A DNA stretch of 64,000 bases, taken from contig VWPU01013481.1 of assembly GCA_013398955.1 (NCBI GenBank), positions 62,001 to 126,000 of the forward strand, written 5' to 3'. The translations under genes and the position numbers were made by a program. Origin of the DNA: Callaeas wilsoni (lineage: Eukaryota; Chordata; Aves; Passeriformes; Callaeidae). Below are positions 1 to 13,076 of the stretch, piece by piece. A model generated the notes under the pieces. The model had not been told where the DNA came from and did no database searches. It saw only the letters and a list, made by a program, of their open reading frames with translations. Every line of letters starts with the position of its first letter. The stretch's first letter is position 1.

Positions 1-2039
1 ACACACTGATGCTATTGAAACATGACTTATTATCAAAGAAAGTTTTTCCAAAAAGAAAATTATTTCCTTTTTAATGGCTGAAATATTTCCAGTTTTACAG
101 AAAGCCTTAACCAAGAAATGCTCTGGTGTAGTATACAGTAATGACTGACAGGGATTTGGTATTATCTATATTTCTGTATACAACTGCAGTGCATTTCTAT
201 ACCTGCAACTAAGGGAATTTGTCTGCAAGCACAGAATGATAAAATGTTGTTAGAAGACACTGAATGGTGTTATGCATAGCTTCCTGCTTTGAGAAACAAT
301 ATCTAAACACATGATTCTTTTACCTGGAAGAATTTGGGAGCTAACTGATTAAATGAAAGATTAGGAATTCCGCAGACAATGTCTTCGGGATGAACATAGG
401 TCCAACGGGCACATTGCTTTCCATTGTGAGGGGTGCATGTTCTTACAAGAGAACAGCAAGACACTTCAGTATTTTTTTTTTTAATATATTAGTAGCTGTC
501 TTTAGCCACAGGGTAGAGTATGTCTATTTGCTGAGGCTTTCAGTCTTCTCAAAGAGCAGTCTGTTTAAGGACTGGACAACAAGGCAGAGACCCATAAGTG
601 GAGAGGTTGTCTGTGAGCTCTGTGTGGAGTCTGAAGGTTCTCTGAAAAACAGAAATGCCACTTTGGACAGACCTTAGCCTATGGCATTGCACTCTATAGA
701 AGAGCCTATCAACTCAAATAAAGAGTGAAATGCACACATATAGCACAAGCTATAACCTTGAGGGGAAAAAAAAAGAACAGATCTGATTCTGTAGATATTT
801 GGTAACAGTAACCCAAGGCAGAGTACGTTATCAGGGTTGACCAGCCCTCACGAACCATGCATCCCTAAATCCTTACATGGCCAAGAGCACCAAACCACAA
901 ATCAGAAACCAGAGGGCCAAGAGGACAAGAAACTCTAGAAATGGCAAGGGAGAACAAGCGTTTTGTTGCTGAATGCAGAAAGGCATTGAAAAATGCCTGT
1001 GCTTCTGAGCTGAACGACTTTCCTCCTTTGATGATGAAGCTGGGTTGCTCAAAATCCACCCCAACCACACAGCCTGCCCCTTGCTCCAGGCCCCATAGGG
1101 GAACAGATATCAAGAGCTGTATATAGCTGCAACCACCTTCTTTCAGAGCAGGAGAATGACAGAAAACAGTAATTTGCTCTCAAGGTTATTGAAATGACAC
1201 CCTTTGAAAAGAATAAGGAAAGGAAACTGGTTTTCTCAAAAATAAACTCGAAATACTGCATGTATTTAGACATGTGTGGTGCATGTTTGTAGCTGACTCT
1301 TAATTTTGCATCAGAATATTTATATTTGGCATCATATTTACCTTGTAATATTTTCACTTTCAGGCAAGCACCATGTATCTGAAAATGTAACAAATACTAG
1401 CACATAGGTCAAAAACATCATGTAATTTGCTCCATTAAAAAGACCTTGGGCATGGCTTGTGTTAAAGGCTTACCCATGCCTACAGAGCCTGATGCAAAAG
1501 TTTACCTGCTGTTGTTAATTTACCCAAAATAAGTTTCAGATAGAAGCTGTATTTATATGAAATGGTCTTACCTTCAGGGAAAATGACTTCTGCTTGAGAA
1601 AAAATAGAGAATGTCCAGCAAGATTCCCTCCTTCACCTTTGTCCCGACCACACAGAAGAAAAAGCTTAGCACATTTCAAAGTGAACATTACTACAGATTT
1701 ATTATTCAGCCATGGCTGCTCAAGGAAATTATGGTAGAAAACAAGTTAAAAAAAGAAACTCAGGATAATATGGCAAAAAAGTAAAAAGCTACAAATGCAT
1801 ACATAATTCTAGAAATATTCCTGAAACTTGAGGATCTTATAAGTACTCAGCAAACTTTTAGAATAACTCAAATTTGTGTCTGTTTGTTAGTTCTAAACAG
1901 CCTTGCATCCGAAAAAAGGAGGTTTTCTCACTACCCAAATCTAGACGTCCCTGTCACTGAAGGTCCCGTTATTTTTTTCCAGACGAGCAGTCAACGTCAT
2001 TTGCCCGGTGGTTCATCTGTTCAGGGGATTTCAGAACTT
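1..2039. other. Unique AT-rich non-coding DNA
   Basis: No gene, RNA gene or recognisable transposon is seen. Open frames are short, reach at most about 115 codons, and show no family resemblance. A T-run lies near 471-482 and several short A-runs are scattered through the stretch. The sequence is CpG-poor, as expected for bulk vertebrate DNA. An ancient repeat too diverged to recognise by eye is possible. Confidence 0.6.
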
Positions 2040-2325
2040 CTCCGCGTGGGATGCACATCTTGAAGCAATCAGAAGGTGGCACCTTGTTGTCGCGGCTGCG
2101 GCAGTGCGGGGTTTGTGTCCCGGGATGGCGCCAGGGCGCGCAGCAGCCCCGAGCCAGCGGCGCTGGGGACGGACGGCTCTGCTGCAGCCAGCAACAAGGG
2201 GAAAAGAGGAGGGCTCTGGCAGGGGAAAGAAGGGATTCCGCTGCAGTCACGGACCTGCAAACAGCAGGCAGAGACATTCTTTGGAGGCGTATAAAACTCC
2301 TGACGTGCTTAGTTGTAATCTGAAT
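2040..2325. promoter_or_regulatory. Short CpG-dense island, possible promoter or repeat-derived
   Basis: About 19 CpG dinucleotides fall in roughly 280 bp, in a window where CpG is otherwise scarce, and GC content rises abruptly against AT-rich flanks. On the plus strand a TATAAAA box lies at 2290-2296, and a CAG/GTATTG sequence resembling a splice donor begins at 2340. These would fit a small promoter with a short first exon. The island also carries open frames on both strands (plus 2008-2349, minus 1969-2337), as GC-rich DNA often does by chance because stop codons are AT-rich. No protein family is recognised in either. The alternative is a remnant of an LTR or other CpG-rich repeat; AATAAA-like hexamers follow at about 2352-2364. 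Promoter identity is inferred, not shown. Confidence 0.35.
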
Positions 2326-2426
2326 GCACTGCAACACAACAGGTATTGATAAGAATAAAAATAAAAATGAGGATAGAAATTAATGCCCTTAATGCAAACT
2401 GTGGAGTACAACCAGCAGTCCTCAAA

Positions 2427-2550
2427 GTTTTGGGTTTGGTTTTTTGGGTTTGCTTTGGGTTTTTGTTTGGTTTTGGTAGCTGGTTTGTTGTTTTGTTTGA
2501 TCGGGGTGTTGTTTATTGCTTTGGCTTGGGTTTTTTGCTTGTTGTTTTTA
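2427..2550 (+). repeat. T/G-rich low-complexity tract (TTTGG/TTTGGG-like)
   Basis: About 124 bp is almost entirely T and G on the plus strand, built from irregular TTTGGG, TTTTGG and TTGTTT words. It is immediately followed by an A/C-rich stretch (about 2559-2582) that is partly complementary to it. The open frames across it (such as plus 2346-2570) are compositional artefacts giving runs of Phe, Gly, Val and Leu. Confidence 0.75.
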
Positions 2551-5500
2551 GAGAAAGAAACCCCAAATAAACACCAAAAAACAGGGCATGGTTTTTGACT
2601 TTTTTGATGACACACAGATTTTTTCCATAACCACCTTGACAATGCAAGCATTCCATAATACAACACGGCTTGCCCTCCCTCTAGCTTTAGAAGAAGCAGC
2701 TACCCTAAACCTTGCATTAATTGAACACAGCAGCTTTAGTTAAAAAAAAGTTGTAAATGCTTGAAAATGTGCATTGTGTTAATGTCAACTTGTGCTTCCT
2801 GTTCTTGTAAGGCTGAGAAAGAAAGATGGGAGATTTAACTTTTTTAGAGCCTCTGGCATGAGGCAATTTGAAAACTGTGATGTTAGACAGAGGTTCATTT
2901 TATTCTGAGCTGTAAAATTTCAGAAAGTGAACAGAACAGAACTGAATTCCTGCAGGCTTCTCACCTTGGCACAAGACATATTGCAGAGGTGGTTAAACGT
3001 GCCTTACAAACCAGAAGCTTATCTCAAGGTACTTCCAGGATCAAACTGGAGCACGCAAAACTGGAGAAAATCTCGATATATACCACTTTAACCACAATAA
3101 ATGATTCTCATCCCTGCCTGAACTGCTACCTGCAAACTCAGAGACACAAGATACTTTAAAATTCAGACATCATGTATACTGAGCATCAAGTCCTGCTTAT
3201 AACATAAGTATACATGTACATACTAAATTCATAACCAAGATAATATAAATTACTCTATTTCTTTTCAGAAAAAATTCTAATGGGATTCTAGTGTTTTTCC
3301 TTTCTATTTTGCTTTCCAGCAGCAATTTCATCATGTGGGCCACTAGTACAAACATACTCCCTTTCCCATGACCTTTGTGGTATAAATACTAACACTGACC
3401 AACACCTAGAGGGACAGATTCTAATTCTGCCTGGATTTGTTGGTAAACTTCGGACGTTAGGATAAAGAACATAAAAGCAGGCATAAAGGCAGGTTCATTT
3501 AGAAATTCTTCACATGAGTAATCCTACAAGGGACTTGATCGCTGTTAGCTCACCTGATGTCTCATCATTCCTGTTCTGCCAGAGAGCAAGTGATCCCCAT
3601 CCACCTCTTGCTTCTTGCTTTTGCCTTGGTAGGGCTCTCTTGGTCACTCTTTTTCCTGACTCAAGTCCCAGTTTCTGCAAATGCTCTACGCTTTTGTTCC
3701 TCAAAATTTTGTCACTTCTGGTCCTTTACCTCCTGTCCTTCTGGAGCCAGATTTCCTAGAGTGTCCCATGCTCCAAAGAGCTCTGTGCACTGAAATGAGG
3801 AATTCTGAGTTTTTTCTGGGACCCAAATGGAAGCTCTGGTGGCTGAGCTGAATCATGCCTTGGTCCTGTGCCAGGCACAACACTTCTTCACAGCACTTAT
3901 ATTTGGATTTGTTTCTCCAGTAAGAGAGGGGAGTAAAGGACTATTGGACATTTAAGCAGGCTCTGATTTTATTTTGAATAAACTTTAACTTACATAACCT
4001 TACAGACTCCCCGAAAAACAACTGACATGAACCAGTTGATGCAGAAGACCACTTGGTGGTGACTGTTGAAAGCCTAATGCCACCAATACCCTGTGACCAT
4101 TGAGGGCTACTTTTAATTATTGGGATTTTTTAAAATAGGAATGTTAAAGAACCACTTTTGCAGTAAAACCACTTCCAATGATCTTTTACTGAGCAAGACA
4201 AACAACTGAATGAATACATCTAAATTATATTTGAGGGGAAAGAAGAGACAGAAAATGCCCATTTTCCACTTCGACACGTTTTAATTTTAATGATTTAAAA
4301 ACATCTTAACTAATGTAGCCAAACTTCCATCAAAAGTCAACTTTTGTATTTTATTAGCTTGACCTAAATAACCTTAAACATGCCTTTAAACTGAGAGGTG
4401 GGTAGCTTACGGTAATAATTACCACAATTTGGCACTTTTTAATGGAGCTGTCACAATGCACATACTACTTCTACAGCAGTTGAGTTACAAGAAATTTTAC
4501 TGAGTTATTATTTCATTAAATTTTTGAAGTTTTTGGCAATGATTTAAATGAAAAGACACAAACATTATGCTGTTAATGTTTGCTTAGAAATGTATGATGT
4601 TTGCTGCCAAATAATAAAAATATTGTAAAACTAACTAAAACCAGTTCCAACCTTAGCCTGGGAGAGATTAAATTTGAAAGAGGCCTCCCAGAATGATTGC
4701 TATGATCCTGATTGCACAGCAGTGCAGTCGGACACCTAAAGGTCTGGTAAGTGATCTACATTCATCATTTAATACTCCTTATGTAGCCAAGGAGAAAGAG
4801 AAGCACATCCAAGGGCAATTCATCCTCCTTGTCGTCAGCTAGCATGAATCAGTCAGGAAATGCATCTGCCTCTCCCTCCCTCTTTCATTTACTCATATTG
4901 GAAGCTTATACTTGGGGTTACTAAGTTGACAGGATTCACAGCCACCTATCAACAGCTGTTGTATTCCCTACTGTCAGCTAGAACAGACTGGCTCATCCCC
5001 TTTGACACAGTGGAGGACCTGGTGTCACCTCTCCACAGCATATTTTTGTTGCACACACTTCATTAAAAAATGCCAAGTTCCTATTTAGGTTTGTATTCCT
5101 TACTCAACGTCTTTCATTTTACAGTAACAGTGTGGAAGTAAATATTATACTGGTATGGAATTTACTCTAGTGATATAATCTTGAGTCTTGCTCAATCAGT
5201 ATCTGTTGAAAATTTACTCCAGGGATGTGAGAATTTCAATCTTAGATACTCAATCGGTACCTATTAAAAATTCAGTATTAGTTGTATAGTATCTGATTTA
5301 GAAACGTTAAACTGAAGAAAGTGATTGTCTTAGTTTGTTCTGATTAACATAAAATAGGATAAATCGCTCCTTTTGGACAGTGAAACACATGTAATACAAG
5401 CCACTTAGAGTAAAAAAAAAACCACTTTAATCTGTATTTTTCTGGTAATTTGGTAGTAATGCCCCTAGACTGTGTATTCCAGAGGCTTGCAAAGCATCAA

Positions 5501-7040
5501 GCGGTTTGTTAGAGGCTGATCAGATGAATAGCACTGACACCAAAATTACTGGCACCCTCAAAAGGCCAAGTCTTCCGCTTTGCCCGATTCTTGCTAATCC
5601 AGCAGCAGAGGACCTGAGGGGGTAACCCCAGCTGAAGCGTTTCCTCCTGTTACCCAGAGCTGCTGTGGGGCTGCAATACGTTCTTCTTCATACATGAGGC
5701 AAGTCTGGGGCGATGCTATGCTATAGCCAGTGCCAGCTTCAGAGAGGATCTGAGCTGCCATGGGCAGGGCCCCACTTTATCACTGAGACCACTTTCCTCA
5801 CGAGTACTTCTTCCCTTGAATGCAATCTCCAAGACTGTTATGACTCTGGGACAGTAAGTACATTTTATAGGAGGAGGCCAAGCATGCAAATAAACAGGAG
5901 TGAGTAAAGGCTCATCTCATATTTATATTCCTCCAAGATCTGTAGGACATGGAGCAAGACTCTGTACAATATCCGTCCTAGAACCCTTTGTTAGAGCAGG
6001 GCCTAACCCAGGACTTCAGATTTCTTATCTCAATCACTGACCAGTGCTGTCATTCATTGCAGGGCATTCATTTATGCACTTTATTTCTAATAATGTAATT
6101 ATAGGTGTATATAATATTATCCTTTATATGAAAGAAAAATAATAAAAATACCTCTGCACATTGCATTATGTCCAGTGAAAAACATTTGGATGGACATTTG
6201 AAGACTCTAATTGCGTTACTATTTATTTTATTTAAGTCATTTTTCTGCTAGACTCTATTTCTGCTAGTGGACACTGACACTTATCTCATTCATGCCTACT
6301 GAGATTTTTATAAGGAATATTTTTTTTAGACTTTATCTGATAGCATGGAGTGAAGCAATTTACATTAGTGGATATTCAAAATGCATGAATTAAACTTGGC
6401 CCTTATTTTATTTGGAAATATTTCAACATTAGGTTTAAAACTGAATTACTTCACCTGACTGAAATAGGTCATCAGAAGAAAAATTTTCTGAGAGTGATTG
6501 ACTACCTAAGCATTTCTTTGGCTAGCTTTAAGGCCATATTAATCACTTGGTGTGGGTACTACTGAATCATGTTCTCAAGTATATTACTGGATCAGGGCCT
6601 TATGGTAAAGTAATCTTACCAGATTTCACAACACAGTTTGCCTTTCTATAGTGATCATGAACACTCATTTTCTGCAGTCTGTGTGAGTGAATAGACTGCA
6701 GTGGCTGAATGAACTGAGATGTCTGACAGATCCTTGTTGCACACTGACAAAAAGCTAAACATTTCACTACACATGACAGCTGCTGAAGAGATAGACTTGA
6801 TTCAGTGACATACTGAGAACTGCATGTTTGAGCATTGTCATTGGCTACTAGAAGCAAAGCTCATTCCCACAGCAATCTACTGGAAAAGTATTGTGCTTCA
6901 GGCATGGGGTAGAGTCACAAGGGGCCTCAGAAAAAGGAAAACATTGTTCCTGAAAAATCCTTGCAACAAAGAAGAATAGTAGTTTAATGGCATTTTAATT
7001 AATAAGGGAATTCATGCAATCAACATGTCTAAATCAGAAT
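2551..7040. other. Unique AT-rich non-coding DNA
   Basis: No gene or recognisable transposon is seen. Open frames are all below about 90 codons and resemble no known protein. An imperfect tandem duplication at 5159-5269 is listed separately. A short A-run lies near 5411-5420. The 5600-5900 stretch is slightly more GC-rich but has no clear feature. Confidence 0.55.
5159..5269. repeat. Imperfect tandem duplication, about 55 bp unit
   Basis: Two adjacent units share an ordered series of words: ATTTACTC.AG.GAT, then AATCTT, then CTCAATC.GTA.CT, then T.AAAA. The first unit spans about 5159-5212 and the second about 5212-5269. The second carries an extra block of roughly 9 bases, and the first has about 3 bases missing from the second. 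The divergence suggests an old local duplication. Confidence 0.55.
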
Positions 7041-8003
7041 GAATCATAGAATCAGAATGATTTGAGTTGGACTTTAAAGACCATCTAGTTCCAAACCCTT
7101 TGCCATGGGCAGTGGTACCTTCCACTAGACCAAGCTGATCAAAGCCACTTCCAACCTGGCCTTGAACACTTCCAGGGATGGGGCATCCACAACTGCTCTG
7201 AGCAACCTGTTCTGGTGTCTCACCACTCTCATAATAATTTCTTCCTAATATCTTATCTAAAACTGTTCTGAGTTTGAATTCATTCCCCCTGTCCTAGCAC
7301 TACATGCTCTTGTAAACAGCCACTCTGCAGCTTTTTTGTCATCCCCCTTTAGGCACTGGAAAGCTGCTCTACAGTCTCCCTGGAGCCTTCTCTTCTCCAG
7401 GCTAAACACCAACTCTTTGTCCTCAAAGGAGATGTGCTCCAACCCTCTGATACAGTTTTGTGTCCTGTTCTGGACACTGTCCATCAGGTCCAGGATCTTT
7501 TTATGTTGGGGATCCCAGAGCTGCAGTCCAGGCAGAGTCTCACCAGGGCCAAGTAGAGGGGCAGAATCACCTCCCTTGCCCTGCTGACCATGTTTCTTTT
7601 GATGCAGCCCAGGACACGGTTGCCTTTCTGGGCTGTGAGAGCACATTGACAGGTCATGTCAAGCTTCTCATCCACCAACACAGCAAAGTCCTCCTCAGGG
7701 CTGTTCTTGATCCATTCTCCACCCAGTCTGTACCATGCTTCTGTTTGCTTGTACCCACATAGAGGACCTTGCATTTGGCCTTGTTGAACTTCATCAGGTT
7801 TGCACAGTCCTGCCTCTCAAGCCTGTCCAGGTCCCTCTGGATTGCATCCCTTCAGTCTGGTTATGTCAACCACACCAGCCAGTTTGGTGTCATAGGGAAA
7901 CTTGCTGAAGATTCACCCAATCCCACTGTCCATGCCATTGACAAAGATGTTAAACAGCGCTGGTTCCAATACCAAAACCCTGAGGAACACCACTGTGTAG
8001 GTT
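7041..8003 (-). mobile_element. CR1 LINE, 5'-truncated, minus strand
   Basis: Read on the minus strand, this is the 3' part of a CR1 non-LTR retrotransposon: the C-terminal reverse transcriptase region, then the conserved 3' untranslated region. The 3' end is at the left edge, where the complement of the typical terminal motif appears (AATCATAGAATCAGAATG at 7042-7059). Next comes the family block matching 'CATCTAGTTCCAA...CCATGGGCAG' and 'CTTCCA...GATGGGGCATCCACA'. The element is about 960 bp, against a full-length CR1 of roughly 4-5 kb, so it is 5'-truncated, as is normal for target-primed reverse transcription. No target-site duplication is evident. It cannot be autonomous. Confidence 0.93.
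7257..8003 (-). pseudogene. Decayed CR1 ORF2 (reverse transcriptase C-terminal part)
   Basis: On the minus strand, beginning near 8000, the translation recalls the CR1 RT segment (FNIFVN-like start, then a KF..DTKL-type motif with substitutions). It continues through a clear stretch with [38 protein letters not shown] (7484-7774) and then SFEDKELVFSLEKRRLQGD-type sequence in another frame (7257-7646). The reading frame therefore shifts somewhere in 7484-7646, and in-frame stops occur upstream of 7774. The catalytic core lies 5' of the truncation and is absent. This is a dead remnant and the only protein homology visible in this part of the window. Confidence 0.85.
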
Positions 8004-8614
8004 GAATATCTTGGTCAGATATAATTTCTCCTACAAATTTCAAGCACAGTTGAAGAATGTGAAAAATTTTCTGAAGCCATTTTTCTTAAATCATATGCAA
8101 AGCAATATGTATTCTAATGCTATTTTTGCTCAGGAGCGTTATCCCTTTTTATTTGTCCAATAGTTCAATAAAAACAGTTTAATTTCTGAGTCTGGAGATT
8201 ATTCACACAATATTAATGTAACTTCTGCTATTAATTATTTGTAATAGATGATTTATGATCTTACCTACATTACGGTATCATGCTCTTGAAGAAGAATGAA
8301 TGGTAGGAGACCTAAACAAATGGAATAGGGAATAATAGGGCAGTACCTGAAGCTTTTCCCCATTCTCTAAATATTTAGGCCCTACTCAAAGCTGAAGAAA
8401 ATCATGGAAAGATTTTGGGGACCTTTTAATCATCTTCACCTAACCAAATACTTTGTTACCATTTGTTCAGTCTTTAAGGAATACAGTGTGTGGTGTGAAA
8501 TTGAATGATCCTTTTTCATCCTTTTTAGGAGATGTATTGCATGCAAGTTTTTCATAACTTTTCCTCATTACTTTTCCAGTTCTATGTGAATTTTTTAAAA
8601 TCATGGCAATTTAT

Positions 8615-8627
8615 ACACACACACACA
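8615..8627. repeat. (AC)n microsatellite, 6 units
   Basis: A perfect AC dinucleotide run of about 13 bp. It is short and probably not very polymorphic. Confidence 0.85.
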
Positions 8628-11600
8628 GAGTTTCTTTCAATGGAATATATATTCCTTTCTGGCACAGAGTTGATAAGTTCCCAAATAATTCTTCAGACAA
8701 ACGATGGCCAAGGTACCTAGTCACAGTAGCACTATGCTGTCCAAATTTCTCATGCTATTCCTTTGTCCTTCACAGAACATGAAACTTTGAACCTTTTCTT
8801 TCCCAGCTGCCATTTGACTGTTGGTGCTAGAGGGACACAGTTTTTGTCTTTGAGCTGACAGGTGAGTGGTCTTCTCTGCTGGTCTTAGCAGGATCATCAT
8901 TCCCTGTCTGTACCACACCGTAACACAGCTGCAGGGTAACCCAGAAAGTGGAGCCTGCCTTGCTGACTCATGTACATCATCTCCTTGGCATACAAATCGT
9001 GGAAGAAATTTGTCACTGCCATCCCAGTGATATGAAGCAGAAAGTCAGGTGATGGGCCCTGTAACTAGTCTGTATATCAGCCTAGTTGAGTCATGCACAG
9101 TACTGACAACTTCCAGGAGAAAAAAGGAAGTTGTGTCTCATGCCTGTGCTGTGTTTGGCTGCCACACGTGGCAGAGTGGGACTCCAGCTGCAATCCACTC
9201 TTCTTTTTTTTGTTAAATGATTTTCATCCCCGGCACGCGGCGGTGTCTGATGGTTGAGCAGGTGTCATGGATGAGGACAGCAGGGTTGGATACTGCCAGC
9301 TAGGCAGCGGTGGTTCATCAGCTAACCCCTGGCACACCAGTGGAGCTGTTTCGTTAGCAGTTAAAGAGCACAACTGAATGGCACTCCTTGAACTTCAGTT
9401 GATGGGTCATTTCTGGCTCACACCGCCACTGCTTGCTGTCTGCCTGGAAGCGTTCAGGCTCTCACATGCAGCACAGAGCACTGAAAGGTGAAGCTCTCTG
9501 CCACATCTGATTTATGTTGCAGTCTCTGAATAGAAGCTAAACTAGGATTGCAGAGGACAGTTAACAGTAAATGGTGGACTGGGTATGAAAAATAAATCTG
9601 TGTGAACAAAAACATCTCTGTCTGATACTAACTGATCTACATATTCACCTCGACTTTTTTTTTCATGAGCAGAATTTACATTTTTATTTGCCACAGTGAC
9701 TCATCATTTACCTTTCTATCTTCTCTGGTAATATAAGCTGTTAAAATTGATGTCACTAATAATAAAAACATAAATACAAAACCACTTTTGTAAGTATGAA
9801 TAAACAAAACATCATGACACTGTTTTTTATAGAAATTGATAACTAGCAGAGAAAAATTATAAAATAAGAAGAGCACATGCAATATATTTAGAGAGAACCT
9901 TTTTATAGCATCCGGTTGCCACAGAAACACATTGCAGCAAACAGAGAAGCAAGCTCAAATACTTCCAGCTCCAATTTGCACTTCAGGATCTGCTCTTTGC
10001 ACTGCTCCTATGCCAGGTACATACTATGTGCACTGCAGTGAAGCTCTAAAAGACCTCATAGAAAATGTAAAAAATAGTCCTTCATATGAAGGACACCTCT
10101 CCCGGGGAAGAAGAAAACAAAATTAAACAAACACAAAAATTCAGCAAATGAACTGATAACAAACAATCATCTCTAAACTGTTTATGTATATTTATAAGAG
10201 ACCAGAGGTGGTAGAAGTCTCTTTGCACTGACAAAATTTGGAAAGCTCAGTAAACAAAGCAGCTCCTACCTTGAGGACAGTATGATCCATCCGACCCGAA
10301 ATTTATAAAAATCTCTAAATTTTTTGTATTTCTGCCTTCAGCCAATGCTGAACTGCATTCCTTGCACCACACTGTAACTAATGTCAGGGGTGACGGAAGG
10401 TTCCCCTTGCAGTTCTTTTGTGCTTCTTTACCTAACAGGGTTTCTGCACTTGGCACGTTTCTTCTTATTTTTGAAATTTCGTTCTAAGACTCAAAGTTTC
10501 ATTTTGAGGGAGAGCTTTGTTTTCCATTCCAGAGTGTAAATCACTCAGAAAGCCAATGCTCAGTATTGAATGGCCCTCATTGTTTAACTAAAATTCACTC
10601 TCTGCTTAGCTGAAATAAAGGTTAATATGCTTTGGGAATTTAATCTGACAGATACGGAGTTTGTTATTTTGCTTTTTCTTTTGGAAATGATAAACCAAGA
10701 TGACCCTGTGATGTGCACTATAATAAAATAAACTCCCAGGGGTGCCTAGCAACCTTGCTCTGTCCCACAGTGCAAAATATGTCTTGGTTTGGAACTTGAT
10801 AGCATTCAGAAATGACTGATGGTATCAACATGGGCAAAATTCTAGTCCAGTATTTCTAAAATCCTAGTTTCTTCTCTGAGGAAGCACATAGTGCTTCCAA
10901 ATTTAAACAAGAAAATGCACTCCTTCTTTGATTTTTTTCTCAGAAAAATTTTGATATTCAAAGGAGCCACTTAATTCCTTTACCTCTTTGACATGGCAAT
11001 ACAACCATGCAAGAAAGTACACTGGTATTCATAGTTCACCTCTTGAATCTTTTATTGTTTTTAATAATTTTTTTATAGGCAGCCGTCAGCTATGACTCTC
11101 AGCAAAATGCTGCAGATCAAAAGTCAGTTATCAAGCTATTTCCTTCATACCAATTCTGAATGTAGTATTTCATTCTTTTATTTGCCTCTTTATAGAAATG
11201 TGCTGTAGCTTCTCTCCAAAGGTGCAGCAGACTTCCAGATACACAAAAGATGTGGCTTCTCTTCCTGGATATTGCATCAGGTGCTACATTTTCTGTGTGG
11301 CATTTAAAATTATCTATAATTAGACCAAATTACTTTGGTTCTCAAAGCCCTCTTCAGATAAAGTAAAACATTATTTTGCTGTGAATAGAAAAGTAGTTTT
11401 TCTTTTCTAAGAACACAGTAATATCACAGAAGGCACATGCTCAGCTCTATTGTAGAAAGTCATAAAAAAAACAAACTATTTTTCTCTGTGTTTGTCCCCA
11501 TGACAGTGATTAGCCTTTAGGGCCAATCCTTCATGTGGATGCCATATTTCACTTCTGGTTCCATCTTGAATATTACACACAGTGGACCATACAGGAAAAG

Positions 11601-11831
11601 ATCTGAAGCATCTATGCACCTAAATTATTTCAAATAAGATTTGAATGGGTTAGGGTTACAAAATAAGAGTTTTTCACTGCTGAATACATGAAGACAACAA
11701 GACTCAAGACTTTTTTCACTATTGAGAAAAAAATAATAGGAGAAATTATTAAGTTAATGTAGGGGAAAATAAGCTGACACCTTTAAAAACATTTCAATTC
11801 ATATTTCAGCATGACATTTTAACTTGGGCTC

Positions 11832-11883
11832 TTTGGAGTTATTCTCACTGATCTCTCACTGATTTGGAGTAATTCCCACTGAT
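11832..11883. repeat. 31-bp-period imperfect tandem duplication
   Basis: TTTGGAGTTATTCTCACTGAT (11832-11852) recurs as a close copy with two substitutions at 11863-11883, giving a period of 31 bp. The intervening ten bases (CTCTCACTGA) themselves echo the end of the unit. Confidence 0.7.
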
Positions 11884-13059
11884 TATATAATATTATGATT
11901 TTATTTGGGGGCTTTCTGTTCTTTATATAGATGATAGGAAAAGAAAAAGAACACAGAATCCTAGGGTAAACTCATTACCATTAAACCCATCCTTGCTGGC
12001 CTTTGCTCATTGATTCCCCTCCCATGCAGCTCATTGACACTTCAAAGATTTGAACAATTTTTTGTTATATTTAAAATACAAAGTTGATTCCTTCTTTTCT
12101 CATGAAAAGTTCTGAAGTTTCCCTGAACCATTACACTGAATTGAGACATAAGAAAGTAAGGTTATGTATTAAACCTTTTAACATATTTTTAAGTATCTGA
12201 ATGTAAAAACTGATATCTCAGAGAACTATAAAATATCAAATGGCACCTTTAAACTATTGGGGAAGCAATTTTCTTAGCTTCCCAATGAGACACATCAGTC
12301 ACTTCTGTCTATCAAAGTACCAAGATGAAAGAGACTGAATACATTGCTTATTTTAGTATATAGCAATCTCCTTTAGATTATTTTTAAGAAACTTTTATTG
12401 CTGCCTTTGCAAAACTAGCCATGCGGTAATGAAGGCATTCAGTTTTACAGCTGAGGGAAAATATTAAAAAATTGAATAATTTTAGAAGCACATTTGCAGA
12501 ACTGTGTTCCTATGGCATATGTCACGCTGTGGATGTAAGAGGATAAGAGTCAATCTGAAGGTTTTTGAAAATCACCTGCAGGAAGCCTTTGTGGTTTAAA
12601 TGGTGCTGAGGAATGCAGGCAACCAAAGGTTCAGCTGATAAGAGGTACTGCTTGGTGTTTGCTTCTGCCTCTCTAGGACGGAGGGCGTAAGGTTATATAT
12701 GCAGGAGCAGATCAGAATTTAGAGGGATGACAGCAAGTCTCTAAACATAGACAGACCTCACCCAGAAACTATCCAAACATTCCAGAATAATAAACATAGG
12801 TAACAATCATGGCTTTTTATAACTGCAATTTGAATCGATACAAGTAAATATCAAATGAAATGGGCTTTTTCTGGAGAACTACCAGTCATTTTTTATTCAT
12901 GTATAACAAGGGCATTTATCATTTTCGTATAAAATCTTCTAATAATTATTGATTCTGAAAACCAGATTTTTGCAGGCACTTTCCCATATTCCTGTCTGTT
13001 TCATGAAAATAACAACAAAAATACAGCTTATGTTTTTCATTACTGTTCTCTCAGGCTTG

Positions 13060-13076
13060 GCCTACTTGAAGTAGGC
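13060..13076. repeat. 17-bp palindrome
   Basis: GCCTACTT and AAGTAGGC are perfect reverse complements separated by one G. This could be a dimeric protein-binding site or chance; nothing nearby decides between them. Confidence 0.5.

Noticed and set aside
2247..2666. 139-codon minus-strand frame with Lys/Asn/Gln/Thr-rich sequence
   Set aside because: It is the translation of the complement of the T/G-rich low-complexity tract.
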